Positions 1 to 7,062 of a stretch of 64,000 bases of DNA are shown in pieces (the stretch's first letter is position 1; every line of letters begins with the position of its first letter). The DNA comes from Akkermansia massiliensis (GTDB lineage Bacteria; Verrucomicrobiota; Verrucomicrobiia; Verrucomicrobiales; Akkermansiaceae). The notes under the pieces are model-generated. The model saw only the letters and a list, made by a program, of their open reading frames with translations, was not told the DNA's origin and did not search any database. The DNA is taken from assembly GCF_023516715.1 (NCBI RefSeq), contig NZ_JAMGSI010000001.1, positions 1,550,001 through 1,614,000 of the forward strand, given 5' to 3'. A program made the position numbers and the translations under genes.

Positions 1-1
1 G

Positions 2-91
2 CTCGGCGAACTGGGCCGCGGGGAACCCGCTCCCTGCATCCTCACCGGCCGCATGACGGAACGCCGCGTCCTCTGGGCCAGAAGCTACTAA
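2..91 (+). CDS. C-terminal end of an unidentified host gene (partial)
   Basis: An open frame of 29 codons enters from the left edge and stops with TAA at 89-91. The visible residues end in RRVLWARSY. They are rich in Arg and Gly and contain a PCILTG stretch, which I cannot assign to a family. The frame is taken as coding because it is open from the edge and no alternative reading looks better. No recognisable terminator follows; the next 240 bases hold no convincing gene. Confidence 0.4.
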   Translation, partial: LGELGRGEPAPCILTGRMTERRVLWARSY

Positions 92-336
92 TTTCCCATT
101 GACTCCCTCTCTTCACGGGACTGTTCCAGGGCACGGAAAACGCGCCTTCCGAAACAGCCCCGTTTTTTATGGAAACAGGGAGTTCTTCAAGATTTTACAC
201 ATTCTTTCCGCAAAAACCGCTTCATTTCGGACACCGACGCCATTCTGCCGTTATAAGGGATAAATACATGCTCTTCCGGTTAAGACCACACCGAGATGCC
301 GACCACAGTCATCCCTTGGAGGATTGCGTCCCCTGA

Positions 337-903
337 TGGCGGGACAAAAGGGACAACCTGCTGGCCTTCGCCCGGTTGAAAGCGCAGACCGGCCTGGACT
401 CGGAAGACCTGCTGGCGGAAAACGTCAAGCGGCTCGTCCGCGCCGTGGCGGAAAACCGCCTGGCCCCGGAGCCGGATGAATTCACCCCGTACGCCTTTAC
501 CGTCATCCGGATGCCCCAGGCCCAGCAACTGCTGAAACCTACGGAACCACGCTGCAAACGATCGGTTAACGAAGATACGGCGCTCAAGAACACCATCTGC
601 CGCGGCAATACGGAGCAGGTTAATTTTATCTGGAACAGGGAGCCAACGTCAATGCCGTACATAGGGGACGATTTCCATGCTGGACCACGCCAGGAACCGC
701 CATGACGCCGCCAAGGAAAAACTGTTGCTGAAACATGGAGCCAAAACGGCCTCGGAACTGAACGAGCAACAAAACGCCGCCTTCCCCGAAGTCAAACCGG
801 AACAACCGGAAAAAGCAGCATGGCACCTTCCCGTCCTCCCCGCTCCTTCCACAGAAGCATCAGTCCTCTTTAAAAGGTACGGCAGCATGGCCCTATTCCG
901 GTG
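337..903 (+). pseudogene. Ankyrin-repeat protein remnant, frameshifted
   Basis: Two overlapping frames join into one ankyrin-like protein. The first (from about 337, stop upstream at 334) reads LAFARLKAQTGL, then TALKNTICRGNTEQVNF, a typical ankyrin helix pair. The next repeat reads LEQGANVNA in a shifted frame at about 626-655. A third frame from 677 continues MLDHARNRHDAAKEKLLLKHG. The reading frame therefore breaks at least twice between about 615 and 680. A short ATG frame at 269 could be the lost N terminus. No usable single start-to-stop frame covers the repeats, so I call it a pseudogene. It sits just upstream of a tRNA integration site. Confidence 0.6.
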
Positions 904-929
904 AACATGAATTTTTCTCTAAAAAAATC

Positions 930-957
930 TTGCCAAATCCGGATAACCCTATATATT
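930..957 (+). promoter_or_regulatory. Promoter of tRNA-Gly
   Basis: TTGCCA at 930-935 and TATATT at 952-957 are separated by 16 bases. The expected start lies about 30 bases before the tRNA. The 14-mer TTGCCAAATCCGGA recurs at the dapF promoter (62841). Confidence 0.6.
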
Positions 958-996
958 TTCTGCCACACGGATGCCGCAAGGCTCCGGTCATCCAAA

Positions 997-1071
997 GCGG
1001 ATGTAGCTCAGGGGTAGAGCGCAACCTTGCCAAGGTTGATGTCGTGGGTTCGAATCCCATCATCCGCTCCA
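997..1071 (+). tRNA. tRNA-Gly (anticodon GCC)
   Basis: The acceptor strands GCGGATG (997-1003) and CATCCGC (1061-1067) pair, followed by discriminator T and encoded CCA (1069-1071). The D arm is GCTC/GAGC. The anticodon stem CAACC/GGTTG encloses the loop TTGCCAA, giving anticodon GCC. The T loop is TTCGAAT. The gene stays intact after prophage integration because the phage att core restores its 3' end. It is also the attachment site for a second, decayed element. Confidence 0.95.
1056..1071. repeat. attL core
   Basis: The 16 bases CCCATCATCCGCTCCA form the T-arm/acceptor end of tRNA-Gly and recur exactly at 43048-43063. After them the flanks differ at once (AAAAGTTT here, TTTTTTGCC there), which defines the right edge of the core. 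Confidence 0.9.
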
Positions 1072-1079
1072 AAAGTTTC

Positions 1080-1155
1080 TGTAAGAAAACCTACGCAAAC
1101 CTTGATATTGCTAGGGATTATAAATAAAGTACACGTAAGAAAACTTACGTAAACC
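1080..1155. repeat. Probable integrase arm-type sites
   Basis: Two imperfect direct repeats of about 22 bases lie at 1080-1101 and 1133-1155 (consensus GTAAGAAAACYTACGYAAACC). The second contains the perfect hairpin CGTAAG-AAAA-CTTACG (1134-1149). They sit between the att core and the integrase start, where arm sites of tyrosine integrases are normally found. Their role is inferred from position. Confidence 0.5.
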
Positions 1156-1189
1156 ATATTACAAAACCCTTACAGGAAATATTACAGGT

Positions 1190-2329
1190 ATGAGCAAGCC
1201 TTTCTACAGCGGCCGTCTGTCCATCAACAAGGAAAAATCTTCTCCCTATTGGATGGTAACATTCCAGGGACCGGACGGCAAGATGCGGCGGCGCTCCACC
1301 AAGGTGCCCGTCAATGGCGGTGAGTTCGAGGGCGACCGCATCACAGCCAAGCTGGCGGAACGGCTCGCCTACCAGCGGGGCGTGCAGATTGCCTGTGCGG
1401 AGGCGGAAGAATATCAGGCGCACAATAATGTTTCCGTGCGGGCCTGGTGCGACGACTACGTGAGGCGCAAGGCGGCGCTGGTGTCGGAAGACACGGCACG
1501 GAACGCCAGGACGGCCTACAAGCATTTCTACGCTTATCTGGGCGGTCGGGCTGATGCCCCGCTACGCCTGATCACCAAGGCGGACATCAAGGGCTTCGTG
1601 GCAGCTCGCCGTGAAGAGGTGCGCCAGAAGACGGTGGCCAAGGATTTGGCCGCCCTTTCCCAGGCATTCACAGACGCCGTGGATTCCGAAGTGATTGACC
1701 GCAACCCGTGCACCGGCGTTTCCATACCTCCGGACCGCGCGGGCGAGAAACTGCACAAGGAAGCGTTCACTCTTGACGAGATACGCTACATGATTGAGCA
1801 TTTCCCTCCCCTGTGGAGTTCCGCGGTACGCTGCTCATTTGAGACCTTCGGCCAGAGGCTGGGGGATATTTTGAGGTTGAATTGGAGTCAATTTGACTGG
1901 GAGCGCCGCGTCGTGCGCTTTGACACAGGCAAGACGGGGCGCTGGATGGACCAACCCATGAGAGAAGGCTTTTACCAGTGGGCGCTTGCCCGCTGGAAGG
2001 AAGAGGGGGAACCAGCGGACGCATTGCTTCATGCCCCGCTCCTTGCGTTAGGGGATGGGGCTTCCGCCCAGTTCGGGTTGTTATTGAGAACGCACGGCAT
2101 CGGCGTGGTGCACGGAGCTGCCGGTGGCCGCCGTCGGAGAATGAACAGCAAGTCATTCCACAGCATCAGGGCGACGGCCGCCACCATGTTGCAGGCTTCC
2201 GGCGTTTCCCAGGGGCTGGCTATGGAACTGGTGGGGCATGATTCCACCGCCGTGCATAGCGTATACATCCGCCCCTCCGCGGACCAGTTGCGTTCCGCCG
2301 CTGAATCCCTGCCGGAACTCCTGCCTTAA
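1190..2329 (+). CDS. int: Tyrosine-family integrase of the prophage
   Basis: The 379-residue tyrosine recombinase inserts and excises the phage at tRNA-Gly. The N-terminal part resembles the arm-binding domain, followed by a SAM-like core-binding domain (about 75-175) and the catalytic domain. The catalytic residues are visible: Arg in GQRLGD (about 224), HSIR (about 323), His in VGHDS (about 346) and the nucleophile Tyr in VYIRP (about 358). It starts 118 bases after the att core, next to putative arm sites. It is the only plus-strand gene before the immunity region and faces the scaffold gene tail to tail. Its stop codon overlaps a terminator that serves the opposite strand. Confidence 0.95.
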   Translation: MSKPFYSGRLSINKEKSSPYWMVTFQGPDGKMRRRSTKVPVNGGEFEGDRITAKLAERLAYQRGVQIACAEAEEYQAHNNVSVRAWCDDYVRRKAALVSEDTARNARTAYKHFYAYLGGRADAPLRLITKADIKGFVAARREEVRQKTVAKDLAALSQAFTDAVDSEVIDRNPCTGVSIPPDRAGEKLHKEAFTLDEIRYMIEHFPPLWSSAVRCSFETFGQRLGDILRLNWSQFDWERRVVRFDTGKTGRWMDQPMREGFYQWALARWKEEGEPADALLHAPLLALGDGASAQFGLLLRTHGIGVVHGAAGGRRRRMNSKSFHSIRATAATMLQASGVSQGLAMELVGHDSTAVHSVYIRPSADQLRSAAESLPELLP

Positions 2330-2361
2330 AAAAGCCCTGCTCCCAGACCAGGAACAGGGCT
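2328..2361 (-). terminator. Terminator after the scaffold operon (minus strand)
   Basis: On the minus strand CAGGGCT pairs with AGCCCTG, extended by TCC/GGA around a 7-base loop. Six T residues follow (the A run at 2328-2333). It lies 25 bases past the scaffold stop and would stop leftward late transcription before int and attP. Confidence 0.75.
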
Positions 2362-2385
2362 TGCAGGTAAAAAGCCGGGTTGACT

Positions 2386-3132
2386 TCACGCACCCATCAG
2401 GCGCATGTACTTGGTTCTTACCTCGGCAAAGCGCGGATCGTCAGAATTGTGGAAGGCTGCGTAATCCGGGTGTTCCGGGTCGTGCATCATACGCTGGGCT
2501 TCCCCGCGGGCCTGTTGCTCCTGTCGTCCAGGTGGCACAGGAAGAGCCGGTTCATCCAAAAGTCTGCCTACCGCATCCAGAATTTTGTACATGGCCGGAT
2601 GATCGGCAATGCCCATCTCATTGAACACGCTCTGCTCGACCCCGGCCATGCGGCACAGACGCCCCGCCATCTGAACCGCTCGCATCTGGCGGGCGTCGCT
2701 GTCCCGGCCCCATTCGCCGTCCAGCTTGCTCCACGCCTCATTCATGGCTGCCTCATGGGCCTGCTGCTGTTCGGCCGCCTTGGCCGCCATGCGGGTGTCC
2801 ATATCCTTGATGAACGCAGAAAGCCCCTTGACGGGCAGCCCGTGAGCCTTGCCGGTTTCGGTCAGTAGATTCTGCAGCGTCTCGTCACCAGTGAACGTTT
2901 CGTCAAAGGCCAGCACGTAATCCTCCTGGGCGGGAGGTTCGGTCTTCCCAGGCTCCGGATTTGCCGGAGGCGGGTCAGCCGGTGGATTGGCGGGAGCCGT
3001 GTTTGGATCCGGCTCGGGGTCGGCCAGACTGGGGCGGCCAGGCGCAGCGGGAGGGTTAGGATTCCCTCCGCCTCCATTATCAGGGGCTTCTTCACGGAGG
3101 AATCGGTTGTGGTATAATCTGAATAAGGACAT
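2386..3132 (-). CDS. Scaffolding / capsid assembly protein
   Basis: The 248-residue protein has a long Pro/Asn/Glu-rich disordered N-terminal third (about 20-70). An acidic and helical middle follows (VLAFDETFTGDETLQNLL, then KDMDTRMAAKAAEQQQAHEAA), and the C terminus is charged. This build matches the scaffold proteins of T7-like podoviruses, which guide capsid assembly and leave before packaging. It follows the portal and a small conserved gene, as in that group. In the integrated state the capsid gene is 39 kb away at the other end of the prophage. The assignment rests on composition and order, not on a catalytic motif. Confidence 0.75.
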   Translation of the reverse strand: MSLFRLYHNRFLREEAPDNGGGGNPNPPAAPGRPSLADPEPDPNTAPANPPADPPPANPEPGKTEPPAQEDYVLAFDETFTGDETLQNLLTETGKAHGLPVKGLSAFIKDMDTRMAAKAAEQQQAHEAAMNEAWSKLDGEWGRDSDARQMRAVQMAGRLCRMAGVEQSVFNEMGIADHPAMYKILDAVGRLLDEPALPVPPGRQEQQARGEAQRMMHDPEHPDYAAFHNSDDPRFAEVRTKYMRLMGA

Positions 3133-3137
3133 AGTGG

Positions 3138-3395
3138 TTACTCTGTGGTTTCTTCTTCTGGTTCGTTGTTGTTGCCTACTACCATTTCGATGAACAAAAT
3201 CACCTCGCGGTAGGCATCTCGGCGCATGGCGTCAAGGGGGTCGTAGGAACCGGCCGCCCCCTGGAAACAGGGAAGGTCGGTCTGGAAATGTTTCTTCAGC
3301 TCCGCCAGAACTTCCGGATTTCTGAAAGCTTCCCGGAAAATCCTTCTGCGGTGCTTCATGCGCTTTTCGTACTCATCCTGGGGATTTGTCTTCAT
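3138..3395 (-). CDS. Small Bbp19-like phage protein
   Basis: This 85-residue protein overlaps the portal stop by an ATGA junction. The pattern FRNPEVLAELKKHF, then YDPLDAMRRDAYREVILFI resembles the Bbp19-type small proteins often encoded between portal and scaffold genes of podoviruses: a short N-terminal helix, a DP motif, then a helix with an R-R-E-V pattern. The function of that family is not established. The C terminus is acidic. Confidence 0.6.
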   Translation of the reverse strand: MKTNPQDEYEKRMKHRRRIFREAFRNPEVLAELKKHFQTDLPCFQGAAGSYDPLDAMRRDAYREVILFIEMVVGNNNEPEEETTE

Positions 3396-5041
3396 GCTGT
3401 TTGTAAAGCTTGTTGCGCCTGGGCGTTATTCCTGTTTGCCACGGAGGACTGTTCCGCAAGGGCAGCCTGCGTGGCCGCTTCCTGCTGCTGCTTCCTCTCG
3501 GTCTCCTTCTGCTGCATCTCTTTTTCCGACGCCTTGCACTCCATCGGAGCGCCCTTGGAATCGTAAATCAGCTCTCCGGCCTTGTTGAGGTTCACAATAT
3601 CCAGCAACTCCGGCCGTCCGGTCATCTGGGATAGGGTGCCGATGGATTCGAGGGCCGTCATCAAGCCGTCCGTCTGCGTCCGGGCAATCGCCTGGGCGAT
3701 CTTGCCCATAAACAGCACCTGCGGAACAGCCAAACGCGTGGGGACTCCCCGACGGTTGGTCTCAAACACGCCTGGCACCGGGTCGGGCAGCTTGCCTGCG
3801 CGATACAACAATGCCATAATCCTCTGGCACATCATCCGGAAATCGCTCACGAATAACGTGAAAGAGGGGGTAAATCCAAGCACCTTTTCAGCTTCCCGGG
3901 CCGCTACCTCCGTGGCCGTCATCTGGCGGTCAATGCGGGAAACGGTCTCCAGCATGGGAACGTAAAAAGCCTCTTCAATCTTGGCGTACAGTCCGCGCAG
4001 GTATTCCAGTCCAATATCATACTGCCCTTGTGTACCCCATTCGCGTGGGAGCCCGAGATTGGCCGCTTCGGCAGAAATGGTGGTTTGGCCGCCGGCGCGC
4101 AAGTCTACATCACCGTACTGTGAAGCCAGCAGGAAAAGCCTTGGGTAAGCCTTCGTCTGTCCCAGCGTGTACAGAATCTTCTCCATGTCGATAGCCATGC
4201 GAATGGTGCGCCGTGCGTGCCACGCAGGACTCACCCCGTAGGGACTATCGCCCCAGCGCAGGAAGCGTGTTACCAGGAACGGAAACTCGTAAAAACCGCT
4301 CTCAAACACAATCTTCTTGTCGTCCAGGGAAATAATCACGTCCTGCCACGGCCTCTTCTTGGCTGGCAAATTATTGGAAAGCAGCCTGCCAGCCTGATTG
4401 GGAAGCACGCACTGAACAAACTCGAAAGAATCCGTATACCGGCGCTTTGCATCCTTGAGAGCTCTCCGTACCTTGGCCCCCAGGGCTTCTTCTCCCCATT
4501 TCTGTGCAGCCTGGTGAGCTGTCAGCCTGAACCAGCGCACCAGCGTGTCCACGTCTCCGGACTCCGATTCTGCAATGGCATAAGTGCCCGTGGGGATGTG
4601 CCTAAAAATCAGCTGTTTGTTGAGATTCATCTCGGAGAACATGCAGCCGGTCCCGGTCAGGCAACGGTCCAGATATACCTCGTGCATGACTGAATAGAAA
4701 TTGGAAACGGCAAGCTCCCGCTCCATCACTTCCGTGGCCTTGTTGTACCAGTCATTCAAGGTCTGATTCCCATCCTTCTTGTAGCCAACGGGGCGCAGCG
4801 TGAACCATCGCCTGTCCAAAGGCGTGATGTACGTCAGGTGGGCGGAAGCCAGCTTTTTCAGGCTGTTATTGGCAACATCACTGTGCTCCAGTCCGCCGCC
4901 GTTGTCCGGTACGCTGTCTGGATGGGCATTGCCTGTGGCTCTGGGCATGATGATGCGGCGCATTTCATCCCAGCCGCCTTCAAAGGCGGCGCGTTCCGTG
5001 CGCAGGTTATCCGCCAGGGCAATGTAATCGCGTACCTCCAT
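3392..5041 (-). CDS. Portal (head-to-tail connector) protein
   Basis: This 549-residue protein matches the podovirus head-tail connector family (T7 gp8 type). It opens with LADNLRTERAAFEGGWDE and the usual IIMPR segment, followed by SDVANNSLKKLASAHLTYI and PLDRRWFTLRP. The middle part has the conserved GTGCMFSE and FRHIPTGTYAIAE blocks. The Gln/Ala-rich C terminus (about 500-549) would line the inner tunnel. Twelve copies would form the DNA entry ring. The gene is followed by the Bbp19-like and scaffold genes and preceded by a small gp7.3-like gene. Confidence 0.9.
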   Translation of the reverse strand: MEVRDYIALADNLRTERAAFEGGWDEMRRIIMPRATGNAHPDSVPDNGGGLEHSDVANNSLKKLASAHLTYITPLDRRWFTLRPVGYKKDGNQTLNDWYNKATEVMERELAVSNFYSVMHEVYLDRCLTGTGCMFSEMNLNKQLIFRHIPTGTYAIAESESGDVDTLVRWFRLTAHQAAQKWGEEALGAKVRRALKDAKRRYTDSFEFVQCVLPNQAGRLLSNNLPAKKRPWQDVIISLDDKKIVFESGFYEFPFLVTRFLRWGDSPYGVSPAWHARRTIRMAIDMEKILYTLGQTKAYPRLFLLASQYGDVDLRAGGQTTISAEAANLGLPREWGTQGQYDIGLEYLRGLYAKIEEAFYVPMLETVSRIDRQMTATEVAAREAEKVLGFTPSFTLFVSDFRMMCQRIMALLYRAGKLPDPVPGVFETNRRGVPTRLAVPQVLFMGKIAQAIARTQTDGLMTALESIGTLSQMTGRPELLDIVNLNKAGELIYDSKGAPMECKASEKEMQQKETERKQQQEAATQAALAEQSSVANRNNAQAQQALQTA

Positions 5042-5046
5042 GACTG

Positions 5047-5256
5047 TTATCCCAGGGTTTTGCGCAGCGTGGACAGGCCGCCGGACAGATTCGGATTATT
5101 TACCGTGTCGGACAGCTTCAATCTGCGCTTGCTCTTGGTCTGCACGTCCTCCGATGCGTCCGAAACGGACTTCTCCGTGGCGGCCGGGTTCAGAGGTTCT
5201 TCCACTGCCGGCGGGGCCGGGGCTTGAGTGACTTTGGGTTTGAAAATGGATCCCAT
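5047..5256 (-). CDS. Small T7 gp7.3-like virion protein
   Basis: This 69-residue protein lies 5 bases before the portal. The N terminus (MGSIFKPKV) and Pro/Ala-rich middle lead to a basic C-terminal tail (KSKRRLKLSDTV, then LSGGLSTLRKTLG). T7-like phages carry a small protein just before the portal (gp7.3) with the same design, including a basic Gly-rich tail, needed for tail assembly. The match is by length, place and tail pattern only. Confidence 0.5.
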   Translation of the reverse strand: MGSIFKPKVTQAPAPPAVEEPLNPAATEKSVSDASEDVQTKSKRRLKLSDTVNNPNLSGGLSTLRKTLG

Positions 5257-5262
5257 GGTAAT

Positions 5263-5850
5263 TTACTGGTTGAGGGTGTAAGCGTCTACGCCCTGCGCAA
5301 TGGCACGGGCAATGGCGCCGGGGGTGTCGTGCATCACGGAAGCGTCTCCGGGGTTGGACAAAAAGCCGCACTCCACCAGCACAGCAGGCGGCACGGTCTT
5401 GCGGAGCACATACAGGCTGGTCTTGTTGGGCTTGCAGGAACGGTCAGGACGTGCCTGTACATGGTCAGCGCGGCCCGGCATGAGCTTGCAGAGAGGCCCG
5501 GCAATGGCTTCGGCCAGACGTTTGCCGGAAGGGGAATCCGTGTAAGAACCGTCGTCGTGGTAGTTGCGGTGGTGGCAGACATGGGCCCCGCAGGCGGTAG
5601 CTGATCCCGCAGAATCACAGTGTAGGGAAAGGGAAATATCATAGCCTCCGGCATTGATGGCCTTGACCGTAGCGGCAAGATCGTCGTCGTTGTCCATGCG
5701 AGGGAAGTCGATGATGGTGACGGCGTGCCCCTGGGCTCGCAACATGGGGGCGAGATGGTCCGCGATGGTCTTGGCCGTGGCGTGTTCTTCCAGGCCGTTG
5801 CCGCGGCTGCCGGTGTTATTGGCGTGTCCGATGTCTAAAGCGATATTCAT
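5263..5850 (-). CDS. Endolysin, N-acetylmuramoyl-L-alanine amidase
   Basis: This 195-residue amidase_3-type enzyme cleaves the bond between muramic acid and the stem peptide to lyse the host. The zinc ligands are visible as DIGH (about residue 9), a Glu at about 21 and SLHCDS (about 75). The catalytic Glu lies in VLVECGFLSN (about 155-160). The protein is one catalytic domain with no signal peptide, so it needs a holin or another route out. It closes a lysis block with the two membrane-associated genes upstream. Confidence 0.92.
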   Translation of the reverse strand: MNIALDIGHANNTGSRGNGLEEHATAKTIADHLAPMLRAQGHAVTIIDFPRMDNDDDLAATVKAINAGGYDISLSLHCDSAGSATACGAHVCHHRNYHDDGSYTDSPSGKRLAEAIAGPLCKLMPGRADHVQARPDRSCKPNKTSLYVLRKTVPPAVLVECGFLSNPGDASVMHDTPGAIARAIAQGVDAYTLNQ

Positions 5851-5935
5851 AGTTATAACTTAATTTTGTTAGAAGTGGTTAGAATTACCGAGGAATCCTC
5901 GGAGGTTGAACTTGTAAGAAAAACTTTACAGTTGC

Positions 5936-6187
5936 CTATTTCTCAAGTTTCCGCTCAATGTCCTCCACTCGGAGAGCAAGGAGCTGGATTGCCTTGGCCG
6001 TCTCCACCTGGGCCTGCGTCTGCATGGTCATCAGATCGCAAAGTCGGTCATTGTGATGGCTCATGACTTCCCCGATGTACCAGCACGCCCCGCCGCAAAT
6101 AGACAGCGACAAAATGACGCAAGCGAACATGGGGGAAGCCTTGGCGAATTCAAGGAAACGTGCCGGCACTTCGGAGAGTTTGCACAT
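5936..6187 (-). CDS. Single-pass membrane protein with coiled coil (holin or inner spanin candidate)
   Basis: The 83-residue product starts at MCKLSEVPARF (6187), just after the previous stop. It has one transmembrane helix (SPMFACVILSLSICGGACWYI, about 20-40) and a C-terminal helix (QAQVETAKAIQLLALRVEDI) that looks like a coiled coil. This layout fits an inner spanin or a small holin. It lies between a lipobox protein and the endolysin gene, so a lysis role is likely, but which one cannot be decided from sequence. A longer ORF upstream overlaps the preceding gene and is not preferred. Confidence 0.55.
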   Translation of the reverse strand: MCKLSEVPARFLEFAKASPMFACVILSLSICGGACWYIGEVMSHHNDRLCDLMTMQTQAQVETAKAIQLLALRVEDIERKLEK

Positions 6188-6191
6188 GGTC

Positions 6192-6644
6192 TTACTTCTT
6201 GGAGGCTTGAACGACGGGCGGCACGTCGGTGACGGGCTGGGATTGGGAATAGGAGATATGCCCCTGCTCAATGACGAGACAGGCCCCGTCCTTGCATACC
6301 TCCGTCCGGTCCGGCGTAACGTCTACGCTGTGCCCGCAGCCGGACAGGGACATTCCCAAGCCGCCAAGGACGGCACCAGCGGCAACCGCTCCGGCTGCAT
6401 ACAGGGCCTTTTTCCACCAGCCGGTGGAGGTTTTGGCCTGTCCTGTGAGGTAATCCTGGACATCCCCCAGGGCGTGCTTGCCGATGATGGGGAGAGCTTG
6501 TTTAGCGACAGCGAGCCATCCGTTCCGCTGGTCGGCTTTTAGACCGTCCCACACAAGCCAGGCTTCTTTCTGCTCTTTTTGGTAGGTCATGTACATCTCC
6601 TTGGCAATTTCCAAGGCGTGATTGCATTGATTATTAGTAGTCAT
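6192..6644 (-). CDS. Membrane-associated protein with internal lipobox, lysis block
   Basis: The 150-residue protein has a soluble helical N-terminal half. A hydrophobic segment follows (ALYAAGAVAAGAVLGGLGM, about 80-98), running straight into LSGCG, a good lipobox. The remaining 45 residues are Ser/Thr/Pro-rich. If translation also began at the internal Met just before LSGCG or further upstream, a small lipoprotein like an outer spanin could arise. The next gene encodes a membrane/coiled-coil partner and the one after that the endolysin. I do not recognise the N-terminal half. Confidence 0.5.
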   Translation of the reverse strand: MTTNNQCNHALEIAKEMYMTYQKEQKEAWLVWDGLKADQRNGWLAVAKQALPIIGKHALGDVQDYLTGQAKTSTGWWKKALYAAGAVAAGAVLGGLGMSLSGCGHSVDVTPDRTEVCKDGACLVIEQGHISYSQSQPVTDVPPVVQASKK

Positions 6645-6653
6645 ATGATTATG

Positions 6654-7058
6654 TTATTGTTTAGTGAAGTGTTTGAAAAATGCGACGACTGGAAGAGTTG
6701 TCAGCGTGAATTCCGGGTAGTCCGCAATGGTGAAAAGCCTGCGCCCTCCCTGGGGATTAATGGCCTCGATGGTTAGCTCTACGGCCTCAATCTCTATCTC
6801 CGCGGGCTCAAATGGCTCATCCGGAGCAAGGGCGGTTACATGCCCCAGCCTCGCCCACACTTGGGACGCCTGCCACGGCTCGGCCATGCCAACCAGAGCG
6901 GACACCACGGAAGACAGGGCTGGGGCCTGGTCGGCGGGGATGTCGTCTTGCGTGTAGCGGTCCGTGTGGGCGTAGCCCTCCGCATCTTGGTAAATGGCCG
7001 TCAGGGTTAATTTCTGCCAGTCGCCGAGGGTGGGAAACTGTAAATGTATCTCTTGCAT
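6654..7058 (-). CDS. Hypothetical phage protein next to the fibre gene
   Basis: This 134-residue protein is not recognised. It begins MQEIHLQFPTLGDWQKLTLTA, is acidic in the middle (EPFEPAEIEIEAVELTIEA) and ends with a hydrophobic/basic stretch. It looks beta-rich. It lies 4 bases after the fibre gene on the same strand, so a fibre chaperone or a fibre-associated protein is possible. Confidence 0.65.
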   Translation of the reverse strand: MQEIHLQFPTLGDWQKLTLTAIYQDAEGYAHTDRYTQDDIPADQAPALSSVVSALVGMAEPWQASQVWARLGHVTALAPDEPFEPAEIEIEAVELTIEAINPQGGRRLFTIADYPEFTLTTLPVVAFFKHFTKQ

Positions 7059-7062
7059 GGTG

